Positions 28,884 through 36,195 of a stretch of 36,195 nt of DNA are shown piece by piece. A program made the position numbers and the translations under genes. The stretch spans positions 1 to 36,195 of the forward strand of contig CAZHPV010000021.1 in the NCBI GenBank assembly GCA_964534845.1. The letters run 5' to 3'. Source of the DNA: CALCKU01 sp964534845. GTDB lineage: Bacteria > Pseudomonadota > Alphaproteobacteria > Caulobacterales > Maricaulaceae. Every line of letters begins with the position of its first letter. Positions within the stretch are counted from its first letter, which is position 1. The notes beneath the pieces were generated by a model. The model had not been told where the DNA came from. It saw nothing but the letters and a program-made list of their open reading frames with translations, and ran no database searches.

Positions 28884-28930
28884 TTAAGGTAGAGCCTTAA
28901 AAATAGTGTGTAAAGAGGATAATGCCTTAA
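28884..28930. promoter_or_regulatory. Candidate operator of the XRE regulator
   Basis: TTAAGG (28884-28889) and CCTTAA (28895-28900) form a perfect 6-5-6 dyad. A third half-site CCTTAA (28925-28930) lies exactly 30 bases further, about three helical turns, on the same face of the DNA. The position just upstream of the XRE start fits autoregulation. Confidence 0.45.
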
Positions 28931-29138
28931 ATTCGCCAAAATACACTGATTTTAGCGGAAATTTCTTTCTAGCAAATTGATTATGAACGTATTCTGAAAG
29001 ATTTGCCTTTTAAAGATTACAAAAATTTTATTAGAAAAACCTATATTTTCCTTGAAATTAAATTCTTATGCCCTAAGTTGTATTTGTGGGTGGACGATTA
29101 AATTGTGGGATCGCGGGACCGGTTCTACGAATAAATAT

Positions 29139-29143
29139 GAGGA
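29139..29143 (+). promoter_or_regulatory. Ribosome-binding site fixing the small-protein start
   Basis: GAGGA stands 5 bases before the ATG at 29149, much better than anything before the GTG at 29086 or the ATG at 29137, so the short form is preferred. Confidence 0.7.
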
Positions 29144-29148
29144 TATTT

Positions 29149-29349
29149 ATGAAAGGCGATTATTGTACACGAGAAGGCGCAGAGCGCTTAAAATGCCAGA
29201 TAGAAGCCTATTGGGCTGATCGTGGTCATGACGTGAGAGTAAATCTAGTTCAAGGTGGTTTTCTTGCCTCGATGCGGTCTGCACGAACGGATGTTCGCAG
29301 CAATTTGGTTAATGGTGTTCCAACGCGTAACACCGAAAATTATGCCTAA
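29149..29349 (+). CDS. Small conserved alphaproteobacterial protein
   Basis: A 66-residue soluble protein starting MKGDYCTREGAERLK, with an amphipathic helix (AERLKCQIEAYWADRGHD), a beta pair (VRVNLVQGGFLASMRSARTDVRSNLVNGVP) and an Asn-rich tail. I recall similar short proteins with the CTREGAE.L...IE.YW motif in other alphaproteobacteria, always without a function. The composition (basic, with DVRSNLVNG) would fit a nucleic-acid or protein-binding role, which is only a guess. It stands alone in a 525-base region between the XRE gene and gph; the 289 bases upstream are strongly AT-rich and should hold its promoter, though no clear -35/-10 pair was found. The GAGGA ribosome-binding site sets the start. 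Confidence 0.7.
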   Translation: MKGDYCTREGAERLKCQIEAYWADRGHDVRVNLVQGGFLASMRSARTDVRSNLVNGVPTRNTENYA

Positions 29350-29368
29350 CATTTAGCGCAGGTCTTTT

Positions 29369-29386
29369 GGCAGGGTTAGCCCTGTC
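29369..29386. terminator. Hairpin between the small-protein gene and gph
   Basis: GGCAGGG-TTAG-CCCTGTC forms a 7-bp stem (one G-T pair) and reaches into the stop codon of the convergent gph gene. No T-run follows on the plus strand and only CCAAAAG on the minus strand, so termination is possible but not certain. Confidence 0.35.
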
Positions 29387-30065
29387 ACGGCCACGCATCT
29401 AAAACTTTTTTGAGAGCCAATGGTAAGTCCCTAAAACGTCTTATTACACCATTGGCTCCAAGTTTATGTACGGGTATGGCGGAATAGCCATACGTTACAG
29501 CTATTGACGGAACTTTGGCGTTTTTTGCCGCCAGAATGTCTGGCAAACTATCTCCAATCATAACAATTTTTTTTCGCGATTTATGTCCGGCGGCCGCGAA
29601 AATATGGCTTTGATGAGGCTTTTTTCGAGGCACATCATCCGACCCTATTGTGCGGACAAAATACCCCGTCATATCTAAAGCTTCTAGCAGCGGGCGGGCC
29701 AGATATCCGGGTTTATTCGTACACACAGAGAGTTCAGCCCCGCTCGCTTTTAAAAAGGCTAATGTATCGCAAACACCTGCAAAAGCGTGGCTTTTCTGGG
29801 CGATATCGTCAGCATATAATTCCAAGAATAATTGTAATAGGTCATCAAGCCGGTCCGGCGCTATATCATGCGCCGCCCGCTCGCAGGCCTGTTCTATCAG
29901 GACGCGCGCGCCATATCCGACTTCGCGGCGGGCCAGTTTATAATCCGTGGCGCCCAGACCTTCTTCTTCTATAACGCGGTTTAAAACGCGTATAAGATCG
30001 GGCGCGGTGTCTATTATCGTCCCGTCAAGATCAAAACAAAGCGAAAGGCCGTTTAAATAATTCAT
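29385..30065 (-). CDS. gph: Phosphoglycolate phosphatase (HAD family)
   Basis: A 226-residue HAD-IA phosphatase that most resembles phosphoglycolate phosphatase, which clears 2-phosphoglycolate formed by DNA repair and oxygenase activity. Motifs: CFDLDGTIIDTAPDL (nucleophile Asp), VCTNKPGYLARPLLEAL (motif II Thr and following helix), the Lys of RKKPHQSH, and IVMIGDSLPDILAAKNAKVP (motif IV acids). Length and order fit Gph. It is transcribed divergently from glmU over about 110 bases. Related HAD enzymes with other sugar-phosphate substrates share these motifs, so the exact substrate is less certain than the family. Confidence 0.85.
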   Translation of the reverse strand: MNYLNGLSLCFDLDGTIIDTAPDLIRVLNRVIEEEGLGATDYKLARREVGYGARVLIEQACERAAHDIAPDRLDDLLQLFLELYADDIAQKSHAFAGVCDTLAFLKASGAELSVCTNKPGYLARPLLEALDMTGYFVRTIGSDDVPRKKPHQSHIFAAAGHKSRKKIVMIGDSLPDILAAKNAKVPSIAVTYGYSAIPVHKLGANGVIRRFRDLPLALKKVLDAWP

Positions 30066-30176
30066 GTTATATCCTAAATCGAGTCGTGCGCTTTTCGGTT
30101 CTATGGGCTAATGGAAACACAGCACAGTGTTTAACTGAGTCGCATCTGTCTGGTAAGTATAGAAGAAGAGAGTTAT

Positions 30177-31529
30177 ATGAGAAAAAAGCGCGCGGCAGTG
30201 ATTTTGGCGGCTGGCAAAAGCACGCGTATGAAATCTTCTCGCTCAAAAGTGCTGCATCATGTTGGCGGGCGCTCCATGCTGGCTTGGGTGACCGATCTGG
30301 CCCGAAGCGTCAATATTGACAAAATTGTCTGCGTTGTGGGCGAGACCAATCAAGATGTACGGGCGGAGGCTGAAGGTCTTAACCTCGAAATTGCCATTCA
30401 GGAGCCGCAATTAGGAACGGGTCATGCGGTTCTGGCAGCCCGACACGCGCTGAGTGGGTTTAACGGCGATGTTGCAGTGCTTTACGCGGACACGCCGCTA
30501 ATCGCAATCCCCACTCTGGAAAGCGTATTTACCGCCTTAGATCAGACGGATGTTGTAGTTTTAGGTTTTGAGCCGGAAGAGCCAGGCGCTTATGGCCGTT
30601 TAATTACGCAGGGTGATGAATTGACGGCCATTGTTGAAGCTAAAGAAGCGACGCCGCAGCAATTAGAGGTTCGCTTATGTAATAGCGGTGTTATGGCGGC
30701 GTCAAGCGCGGATATGTTTTCTGCCTTGGACCGCGTGACCAATGACAATATTAAGGGCGAATATTACCTAACGGATATTGTTGAAATTCTAAGGGGCGAT
30801 GGCAAAATGGCTCGGGCTGTTAGCGCGAGCGAAGCTGAGGTCTTGGGCGTAAATAGCCGTGCAGATCTGGCGGAGGCTGAAAAGGCTTTCCAAGCCAATA
30901 TGCGAGAAAAAATGCTTGCGAAAGGGGTTACGCTTCGTGACCCGGAGACAATTTACTTTTCTTATGACACCGAGATTGCGGCTGATGTTGAAATTGGGGC
31001 GCAAACCGTATTTGGCCCTAATGTTACCCTTGAGAGTGATGTTGTTATACATCCCTTTTGCCACATTGAAGGGGCGCGGATAGCCCAAGGAACACATGTG
31101 GGGCCTTTTGCCAGATTGCGTCCGGGTACTGAATTGGGGGCAGGCAGTAAGGTGGGAAATTTTGTTGAGATGAAAAAAACCAGTCTCGGAGCGGGAAGTA
31201 AGGTCAATCATTTGTCTTATATTGGTGATGCCGATATTGGGCATCAGGTCAATATAGGGGCGGGAACGATTACCTGTAATTATGACGGATATTTTAAACA
31301 TAAAACGACTATTGGTGACGGTGCATTTGTCGGGACGAATTCGTCACTTGTCGCGCCGCTGACGATTGGTAAGGGGGCTTTCTTAGGCTCTGGCGGGGTC
31401 GTGACAGAAAATGTGCCCGATGGAGCCTTGGCTCTTGGCCGTGCCCGTCAGGTCAATAAGGAAGGTTGGGGTGATAGATTTAATAAAACCATGTCAGCCA
31501 AAAAAGCCAAAGCCAAGAAGAAAAGCTAA
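30177..31529 (+). CDS. glmU: Bifunctional UDP-N-acetylglucosamine pyrophosphorylase / glucosamine-1-phosphate acetyltransferase
   Basis: GlmU acetylates glucosamine-1-phosphate and then couples it to UTP, making UDP-GlcNAc for peptidoglycan and lipopolysaccharide. The 450-residue protein has the pyrophosphorylase domain (AAVILAAGKSTRMKSSRSKVLH at the start, shown in part, QLGTGHAV, LYADTPL, GVMAA) to about residue 230, then a left-handed beta-helix acetyltransferase domain with GPFARLRPGTELG, VGNFVEMKK, NHLSYIGDADIG and NIGAGTITCNYDG. A basic Lys-rich tail ends it. The ATG at 30177 has AGAGAG upstream. Lpt genes in the same window are consistent with an LPS-making cell. Assignment secure. Confidence 0.96.
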   Translation: MRKKRAAVILAAGKSTRMKSSRSKVLHHVGGRSMLAWVTDLARSVNIDKIVCVVGETNQDVRAEAEGLNLEIAIQEPQLGTGHAVLAARHALSGFNGDVAVLYADTPLIAIPTLESVFTALDQTDVVVLGFEPEEPGAYGRLITQGDELTAIVEAKEATPQQLEVRLCNSGVMAASSADMFSALDRVTNDNIKGEYYLTDIVEILRGDGKMARAVSASEAEVLGVNSRADLAEAEKAFQANMREKMLAKGVTLRDPETIYFSYDTEIAADVEIGAQTVFGPNVTLESDVVIHPFCHIEGARIAQGTHVGPFARLRPGTELGAGSKVGNFVEMKKTSLGAGSKVNHLSYIGDADIGHQVNIGAGTITCNYDGYFKHKTTIGDGAFVGTNSSLVAPLTIGKGAFLGSGGVVTENVPDGALALGRARQVNKEGWGDRFNKTMSAKKAKAKKKS

Positions 31530-31573
31530 CGAAAGTTCTTGGTGTCATAACCTCAATCAGAAAAGAAATAGAC

Positions 31574-32287
31574 ATGTCAGAAAAAAAAGAAAATGCCGCA
31601 CATGCGGCTTTAGAGCTGATCGAAGATGGTATGACATTGGGATTGGGGTCTGGCTCAACGGCTGAGATTTTCATTGAAAAACTCGGTGAAAAAGTCGCTG
31701 GCGGATTGAAAATTCAAGGTGTGCCGACATCTCAGCAAACGGCAAAATGCGCTCAAGAAAACGGTGTGCCGCTTATTGATGTGGACCGCGTTAAGAAAAT
31801 CCACCTCACCATAGACGGCGCGGATGAGGTCGACCCTTTATTTAATCTGATAAAAGGCGGCGGGGCCTGTTTGCTGCGTGAGAAAATAATAGCCAATGCG
31901 TCGGATAAAATGGCTGTCATCGTGGATGGGAGCAAACTGGTTGAAACGCTGGGAGCCTTTCCTCTGCCTATTGAGATTGACCCTTTTGGTATGGCCTTAA
32001 CGGCTGAACAAATTTATGAGGCCCTGAAAGTTACAGGTTGCGAAAATGGCCAGACTATCTTACGTCAAAATAAGGACGGTTCCGGGCCTTTGATAACGGA
32101 TGGGGGGCATTATATCGTTGATAGTCGCTGCGATATAATTCCTAATCCGGTGGAGACGGCAATCGCCCTTAGTCAGATCGCAGGTGTCATGGAGCATGGT
32201 CTGTTTGTCGATATAGCGGATATGATTATAGTGGGTGAAGATGACCATGCGAAAATAATGGAACTCTCACATGAGCCCATAAGCTGA
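31574..32287 (+). CDS. rpiA: Ribose-5-phosphate isomerase A
   Basis: RpiA interconverts ribose-5-phosphate and ribulose-5-phosphate in the pentose phosphate pathway. The 237-residue protein shows LGLGSGSTAEIFIEKLGE, GVPTSQQTAKCA, the catalytic TIDGADEVDPLFNLIKGGG region, LLREKIIA, and the end VMEHGLFVDIADMIIVGE. It begins 44 bases after glmU, the start ATG following an A-rich AAAAGAAATAGAC leader. It is part of the same-strand series glmU-rpiA-gor. Nothing unusual was seen. Confidence 0.96.
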   Translation: MSEKKENAAHAALELIEDGMTLGLGSGSTAEIFIEKLGEKVAGGLKIQGVPTSQQTAKCAQENGVPLIDVDRVKKIHLTIDGADEVDPLFNLIKGGGACLLREKIIANASDKMAVIVDGSKLVETLGAFPLPIEIDPFGMALTAEQIYEALKVTGCENGQTILRQNKDGSGPLITDGGHYIVDSRCDIIPNPVETAIALSQIAGVMEHGLFVDIADMIIVGEDDHAKIMELSHEPIS

Positions 32288-32377
32288 GTTTATCCAAAAG
32301 AATCTGGAAAGAGAAACCGGGACGCGCTAGATATCCTGCGTCTTGAAGAGTTGAAGCCTAATTTGAAGTGACGCGAT

Positions 32378-33739
32378 ATGTCTAAATATGATTATGATCT
32401 TTTTGTTATAGGTGCTGGTTCGGGCGGGGTACGCTCCGCGAGGTTGGCGGCCAATCTTGGTCAAAAGGTTGGTGTGGCCGAGGAAAGCAGACCGGGCGGG
32501 ACCTGCGTCGTTCGAGGCTGCGTACCGAAAAAATATCTCGTTTACGGGGCGGATTACGGAGCCTCCATCAAAAAGGCGAAAGGCTATGGATGGAACACGT
32601 CGGGTATAGATTTCGACTGGCCAGTTTTACGCGATAATATCCAGTCCGAGGTTAGTCGCTTATCTGGAATATATGCTGGCGTTTTAGAGAAAAATGGCGC
32701 GACGCTATACAGCGAGCGAGCGGAATTAGTGGACAAGCATACCGTCAAGCTTACGTCTTCGGGTCAGACAATAAGCGCCAAGACAATCCTTATTGCCGTT
32801 GGCGGACGTCCATGGTCGCCCGGACTTGAGGGCGTTGAGCATACGATTACGTCTGATGAGGCTTTCTTATTGCCTGCTTTGCCTGAACGAATTTTGGTTA
32901 TTGGTGGCGGATATATCGCCTGCGAGTTTGCCGGAATTTTCGCAGGACTTGGGGTGAAAACCACTCAGGCCTATCGCGGTAATTCTCTGCTTAACGGCTT
33001 TGATATGGATGTGCGCGCCAAGGTGGATGCATTGCAGAAAATAAACGGGGTTGATGTGCGCCTTGGGCTCTCTCCAAAAGCGATCAAGAAAGTCGGCGGC
33101 GGGTATAAAGTCAGTTTTGATGATGGGTCACAAATTGGAACTGACCTTGTTATGATGGCAACAGGGCGCAAACCGCATACTTCAGGTCTGGGCCTTGAGA
33201 CCGCCGGTGTGAAGATGGACAAGAACGGTGCCGTTATTGTAGACGCCTTTTCGCAAAGCTCGGTTAAAAATATTTATGCTGTGGGTGACGTTACCAATCG
33301 GGTAAACCTAACACCTGTGGCCATACGTGAGGGCGTTGCTTTTGTTGAGACGGTTTATAAAGATAATCCCACAGCCTATGATCATAGCGATATCGCCAGT
33401 GCCGTCTTTACACGGCCGCCCGTTGGTACTGTAGGGCTAAACGAAGACCAAGCGCGCAAGGAGCATAAGAAAATCACGGTTTACGAAACTGATTTTCGTC
33501 CTATGGCCAATGCTTTATCAGGCTCAGAGCATCGCTGTTATATGAAATTAATTACGGCGGGCCGCAAAGAAACGGTTATTGGTGTACATCTTGTTGGCGA
33601 TTATGCGGGTGAAATAATTCAGGCAATCGGGATTGCTGTTAAGGCTGGATTGACGAAAGCGCAATTTGACCAGACATGTGCTGTCCATCCGACTTTGGCA
33701 GAAGAACTCGTAACATTGACGGCCCGAAAAGACAGCTAG
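32378..33739 (+). CDS. gor: Glutathione-disulfide reductase
   Basis: Gor reduces oxidised glutathione with NADPH. The 453-residue flavoprotein has the FAD motif LFVIGAGSGGVRSARLAA, the redox-active disulfide in GGTCVVRGCVPKKYLVYG (the CVVRGC spacing seen in alphaproteobacterial, cyanobacterial and plant enzymes), the NADPH fold ILVIGGGYIACEFAGIF, YAVGDVTNR for the FAD, and the dimer-interface His-Pro near the end (CAVHPTLAEELVTL). Length is normal. It follows rpiA after 90 bases, in which I see no clear promoter or terminator, and its stop is 2 bases before the aminotransferase start. Assignment is firm; a related mycothione or trypanothione activity is unlikely in this group. Confidence 0.94.
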   Translation: MSKYDYDLFVIGAGSGGVRSARLAANLGQKVGVAEESRPGGTCVVRGCVPKKYLVYGADYGASIKKAKGYGWNTSGIDFDWPVLRDNIQSEVSRLSGIYAGVLEKNGATLYSERAELVDKHTVKLTSSGQTISAKTILIAVGGRPWSPGLEGVEHTITSDEAFLLPALPERILVIGGGYIACEFAGIFAGLGVKTTQAYRGNSLLNGFDMDVRAKVDALQKINGVDVRLGLSPKAIKKVGGGYKVSFDDGSQIGTDLVMMATGRKPHTSGLGLETAGVKMDKNGAVIVDAFSQSSVKNIYAVGDVTNRVNLTPVAIREGVAFVETVYKDNPTAYDHSDIASAVFTRPPVGTVGLNEDQARKEHKKITVYETDFRPMANALSGSEHRCYMKLITAGRKETVIGVHLVGDYAGEIIQAIGIAVKAGLTKAQFDQTCAVHPTLAEELVTLTARKDS

Positions 33740-33741
33740 AC

Positions 33742-34644
33742 GTGTCGAAAACCCAGAGCCGTTCAACAGATCGCGCCGAAAAAGTCTATATCAATGGCGC
33801 CTTTGTACCAGCAGAAAACGCCCGAATTTCTATCTATGACCGGGCGGTTCTATTCGCTGATAGTGTATATGAGGTTACGGCTGTTTTAGACGGGCATCTT
33901 GTTGATTTTGATGGACATATGGCCCGGCTTGCTCGCTCATGCGAAGGCTTGAATATAAAAATGCCAATGGAGAGAGCGGCCTTAAAATTAATCCATGAAA
34001 AGTTGATACGTCAAAATGCCCTTAAAGAAGGCTTTATTTATCTACAGGTCACCGCTGGCGGTGGTAATTTTGAGAGCAAACGAAGTTTCACTATGGACCG
34101 GGATATCGAGCCGAACCTGTTTATGTTTAGCCAACCCAAGTCACTCATAGAAAACCCGTTAGTGAAGCGGGGTATGAAAATCATTACGCTAGACGATCAA
34201 CGTTGGGCGCGCCGTGATATTAAAACAACACAATTGCTCTCACAATCTCTGGCCAGAACGCAGGCTATAGAGGCGGGTTATGACGATGCATGGTTTGTAT
34301 CGGAGGGCTTGGTAAATGAGGGCGCTTCAAGTAATGCTTTTATTGTTTCGGATAAGGGTATCATTTACACGCGTCCCAGTTCTCAAAAAATCCTCTCGGG
34401 GATTACCCGACAGGCTATTGTGAATTGTTGCGAAAAGCAGGGCCTTAAGCTCGAATATAGCGCGTTTAGTGTCAGCGAGGCCATTAAGGCCCGTGAAGCT
34501 TTTTCGACATCGGCGACGAGTTTTGTTCTACCAGTCTGTGAAATTGACGGCCATAAAATAGGGTCTGGGCGCCCCGGAGAGATAACTTTGTTATTGCGGA
34601 AATATTATATAGAGGCCCTTAGGCAGTCGATAAATGGTCTTTAA
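33742..34644 (+). CDS. dat: D-amino-acid aminotransferase (class IV PLP enzyme)
   Basis: A 300-residue fold-type IV aminotransferase. Motifs: KVYINGAFVPAENARISIYD at the N-terminus, RAVLFADSVYEV, the PLP-lysine block WARRDIKTTQLL, EAGYDDAWFVSEGLVNEGASSNAFIV, and LSGITRQAIV. These favour D-amino-acid aminotransferase (D-Ala or D-Glu formation) over branched-chain transaminase or 4-amino-4-deoxychorismate lyase, but that choice is not certain. The start is taken as GTG 33742, 2 bases after the gor stop; the longer frame from GTG 33676 would overlap gor by 64 bases and adds residues foreign to the family. It is likely cotranscribed with gor. Confidence 0.83.
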   Translation: MSKTQSRSTDRAEKVYINGAFVPAENARISIYDRAVLFADSVYEVTAVLDGHLVDFDGHMARLARSCEGLNIKMPMERAALKLIHEKLIRQNALKEGFIYLQVTAGGGNFESKRSFTMDRDIEPNLFMFSQPKSLIENPLVKRGMKIITLDDQRWARRDIKTTQLLSQSLARTQAIEAGYDDAWFVSEGLVNEGASSNAFIVSDKGIIYTRPSSQKILSGITRQAIVNCCEKQGLKLEYSAFSVSEAIKAREAFSTSATSFVLPVCEIDGHKIGSGRPGEITLLLRKYYIEALRQSINGL

Positions 34645-34727
34645 GTCCGGTCGTGGATAAGCTTAGGATTAAACATAGCGCTATTTTTTTCTAGAAAATC
34701 CTATTTCCATCATTATAAGCTTGAAAC

Positions 34728-35219
34728 ATGACTAAACGCACAGCTCTTTACCCCGGTACATTTGATCCCATGACGTTGGGACATTTGGACATTATGAAAC
34801 GCGCGAGCAATCTATGTGATAAATTGGTAATTGCCGTTGCGATTAACCGCTCCAAATCGCCTTTATTTGCTTTGGACGAACGCGTCGAGATGGTTGAGAA
34901 TGTTGTTGAGCCTTTTCGGGATTATGTCGATGTCGAGGTGCTGCCATTTGAAGGTTTACTGATACATTTTGTTGAAAAGGTCGGGGCGAGCATGATAGTG
35001 CGTGGCTTAAGAGCTGTTTCAGACTTTGAATATGAGTTTCAAATGGCAGGAATGAATGACCGACTAAATCCGGATATTGAAACTGTTTTTCTTATGGCTG
35101 ACCCGCAATACCAGACTATCGCGTCGCGCCTTGTCAAAGAGATTGCGCGATTGGGCGGGGATGTTAGCCAGTTTGTAACACCGGAAGTCGAACTGAGATT
35201 GAAGGATAAATATTCATGA
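34728..35219 (+). CDS. coaD: Phosphopantetheine adenylyltransferase
   Basis: CoaD transfers AMP from ATP to 4'-phosphopantetheine, the fourth step of coenzyme A synthesis. The 163-residue protein has the nucleotidyltransferase motif TFDPMTLGH (11-19), DKLVIAVAINRSKSPLF, the VEVLPFEGLLIHFVEKVGA segment, IVRGLRAVSDFEYEFQMAGMN (shown in part) and ASRLVKEIARLGGDVSQFV at the end, all standard. It starts 83 bases after the aminotransferase; TAGCGCTA followed by seven Ts (34677-34691) lies in that gap but has no loop for a proper hairpin. The stop overlaps the next start by 4 bases. Confidence 0.96.
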   Translation: MTKRTALYPGTFDPMTLGHLDIMKRASNLCDKLVIAVAINRSKSPLFALDERVEMVENVVEPFRDYVDVEVLPFEGLLIHFVEKVGASMIVRGLRAVSDFEYEFQMAGMNDRLNPDIETVFLMADPQYQTIASRLVKEIARLGGDVSQFVTPEVELRLKDKYS

Positions 35220-36142
35220 TAAACCGTTTTGCTTTAGCATTTCTAACGAGTGTCTCAATGGTGACCGTTGCCTGTGCAGACGAAGTGTCCAAGTCTTCGC
35301 AATCTGAACCGGTACAAGCGGTCGTTACGACTGCCGCGGGGTCGGGTTTTACGGCGCCGGATCAGGACTGGCGTGATCTTGATCCTGAAAACACCCTCTA
35401 TTTGGATGTAGAATATGGGCGTTTTGTTATTGAGCTTTTCCCCGAAATTGCGCCAAAACATGTTGCGCAAATAAAAACGCTCGTACGCCAAAGTTTTTAT
35501 GACCATATTACGTTTCACCGTGTCATTGACGGATTTATGAACCAGACGGGTGACCCGAAAGGAGACGGGTCGGGCGACTCAGACTTGCCTGATTTGCAGA
35601 GCGAATTTACCTTTCGGCGGGGTGCGGATATGGGCTTTACGGTCGTCGGGGCCAGACCAAATGGTAAGGGCGGAGAAATCGGCGTTGGGTTTTACAAAAG
35701 CTTGCAGATTGCGTCACAACCCTCCTCACAAGCGATTTTAACAAAAGACGGTAAAGTGACCGCCTATGGTCTGCATTGTTCGGGTGTGACATCTATGGCG
35801 CGTACCAATGATCCCAATTCGGCCAATAGCCAGTTTTTCCTGATGCGTGGCACGGCAGAACATCTTGATGCAACTTATTCGGTTTGGGGAAATACGGTTT
35901 GGGGCCGTGAAAATTTGACAAAGATAAAAGTGGGATCGAAAGGCGAAAACCCGAACTTTGTGCCTGATAAAATCCTAAAAGCTAAAATTGCAGCTGACGT
36001 ACCGGAAGCTGAGCGTGTTAATATTCAGGTCTTGAAACCCGAGAGCTCTAGTTTTCAAAGATTTCTAAAATTCCAGAAGAAAGCAAATGGCTCATATCCG
36101 GATGTTTGTGATATTGACTTACCCAGCCGTATTAAAAAATAA
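35216..36142 (+). CDS. Exported cyclophilin-type peptidyl-prolyl cis-trans isomerase
   Basis: A 308-residue protein with a signal peptide (MINRFALAFLTSVSMV, cleavage likely after VACA; the Cys there makes a poor lipobox, so lipidation is less likely) and a cyclophilin domain from about residue 60. Family marks are YGRFVIELFPEIAPKHV, FYDHITFHRVIDGFMNQTGD with the catalytic Arg, and NSQFFLMRGTAEHLDATYSV. It has an inserted segment in the middle and a C-terminal extension (about 245-308), so it is longer than minimal periplasmic cyclophilins. It probably helps fold envelope proteins. The ATG overlaps the coaD stop (ATGA); coaD and a cyclophilin gene often sit side by side in alphaproteobacteria. 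Confidence 0.9.
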   Translation: MINRFALAFLTSVSMVTVACADEVSKSSQSEPVQAVVTTAAGSGFTAPDQDWRDLDPENTLYLDVEYGRFVIELFPEIAPKHVAQIKTLVRQSFYDHITFHRVIDGFMNQTGDPKGDGSGDSDLPDLQSEFTFRRGADMGFTVVGARPNGKGGEIGVGFYKSLQIASQPSSQAILTKDGKVTAYGLHCSGVTSMARTNDPNSANSQFFLMRGTAEHLDATYSVWGNTVWGRENLTKIKVGSKGENPNFVPDKILKAKIAADVPEAERVNIQVLKPESSSFQRFLKFQKKANGSYPDVCDIDLPSRIKK

Positions 36143-36147
36143 TACGC

Positions 36148-36177
36148 TAGCTTTTTTTTGTTTTAACGTTAAAAGCC
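36148..36177 (+). terminator. Possible terminator after the cyclophilin gene
   Basis: AGCTTTTTTTTG followed by the perfect palindrome TTTTAACGTTAAAA (36161-36174) lets GCTTTT pair with AAAAGC. The AT-rich hairpin and the T-run may end the glmU-to-cyclophilin series; the match is weak and close to the window edge. Confidence 0.3.
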
Positions 36178-36195
36178 TCTTAATCCATCCGTGAT

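Noticed and set aside
33676..33741. N-terminal extension of the D-amino-acid aminotransferase
   Set aside because: It would overlap gor by 64 bases and its residues are unlike the family; GTG at 33742 gives the normal N-terminus.
34677..34691. Terminator before coaD (palindrome plus seven Ts)
   Set aside because: The palindrome has no room for a loop and leaves at most three pairs, too weak for intrinsic termination.

Overview
The window looks like chromosomal DNA of an alphaproteobacterium of moderate GC, most likely a marine member of the Hyphomonadaceae/Robiginitomaculum/Maricaulales group. This is inferred from the style of the accBC, gor (CVVRGC active site), glmU, rpiA and coaD proteins, the lptFG pair and a 66-residue small protein of alphaproteobacterial type. 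No rRNA, tRNA, CRISPR array, transposase, integrase or phage gene was seen.

Layout. (1) 1-8682, minus strand: a seven-gene envelope operon. In transcription order it encodes a large lipoprotein with MORN-like repeats, a secreted protein, two paralogous membrane-anchored von Willebrand A (VWA) proteins, a MotA/TolQ/ExbB-type channel subunit, a polytopic protein with a periplasmic FGE-sulfatase-type domain, and a secreted Gln/Gly-rich protein that runs off the left edge. (2) 8928-10811, minus: accB-accC of fatty acid synthesis. (3) 11197-12173, plus: thiS-thiG of thiamine synthesis. (4) 12294-13650, plus: an overlapping pair encoding an unknown lipoprotein and an exported protein. (5) 13666-17824, minus: lptF-lptG, then a diacylglycerol-kinase-family lipid kinase and a Tam41-like nucleotidyltransferase. 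(6) 17939-28249, plus: a tightly packed operon-like run holding a DUF2141 protein, a GNAT acyltransferase, a MobA-like nucleotidyltransferase with an apparent frameshift, a flippase fused to a CDP-alcohol phosphatidyltransferase, a HAD-IB phosphatase, a phosphocholine/inositol-phosphate cytidylyltransferase-like enzyme, a GMC oxidoreductase, a cyclopropane-fatty-acid-synthase-like methyltransferase and an aspartyl/asparaginyl hydroxylase-like protein. (7) 28272-29349: an XRE regulator and a small conserved protein. (8) 29385-36142: gph on the minus strand, then glmU, rpiA, gor, a D-amino-acid aminotransferase, coaD and a cyclophilin on the plus strand; these are ordinary housekeeping genes.

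Two places look like undescribed systems. The first is the proton-channel/dual-VWA/FGE operon at 1-8682. It resembles an ExbB/ExbD or MotA/MotB energised machine in which the ExbD-like stator partners carry VWA heads instead of a peptidoglycan- or TonB-binding domain; one head has an intact metal site and the other a degraded one. The second is the lipid region at 13666-28249. A lipid kinase plus a Tam41-like enzyme could make phosphatidate and CDP-diacylglycerol (or the analogues from another lipid), and the divergent operon has the parts to activate an alcohol with CTP, join it through a phosphodiester, dephosphorylate it, flip it and modify acyl chains or head group. The substrates cannot be read from the sequence.

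Regulatory signals are modest: a probable promoter before the lipoprotein pair, a weak one before accB, a 13-bp-stem inverted repeat between lptF and the DUF2141 gene, a likely autoregulatory dyad before the XRE gene, and a good hairpin where the lipid operon meets the XRE gene.
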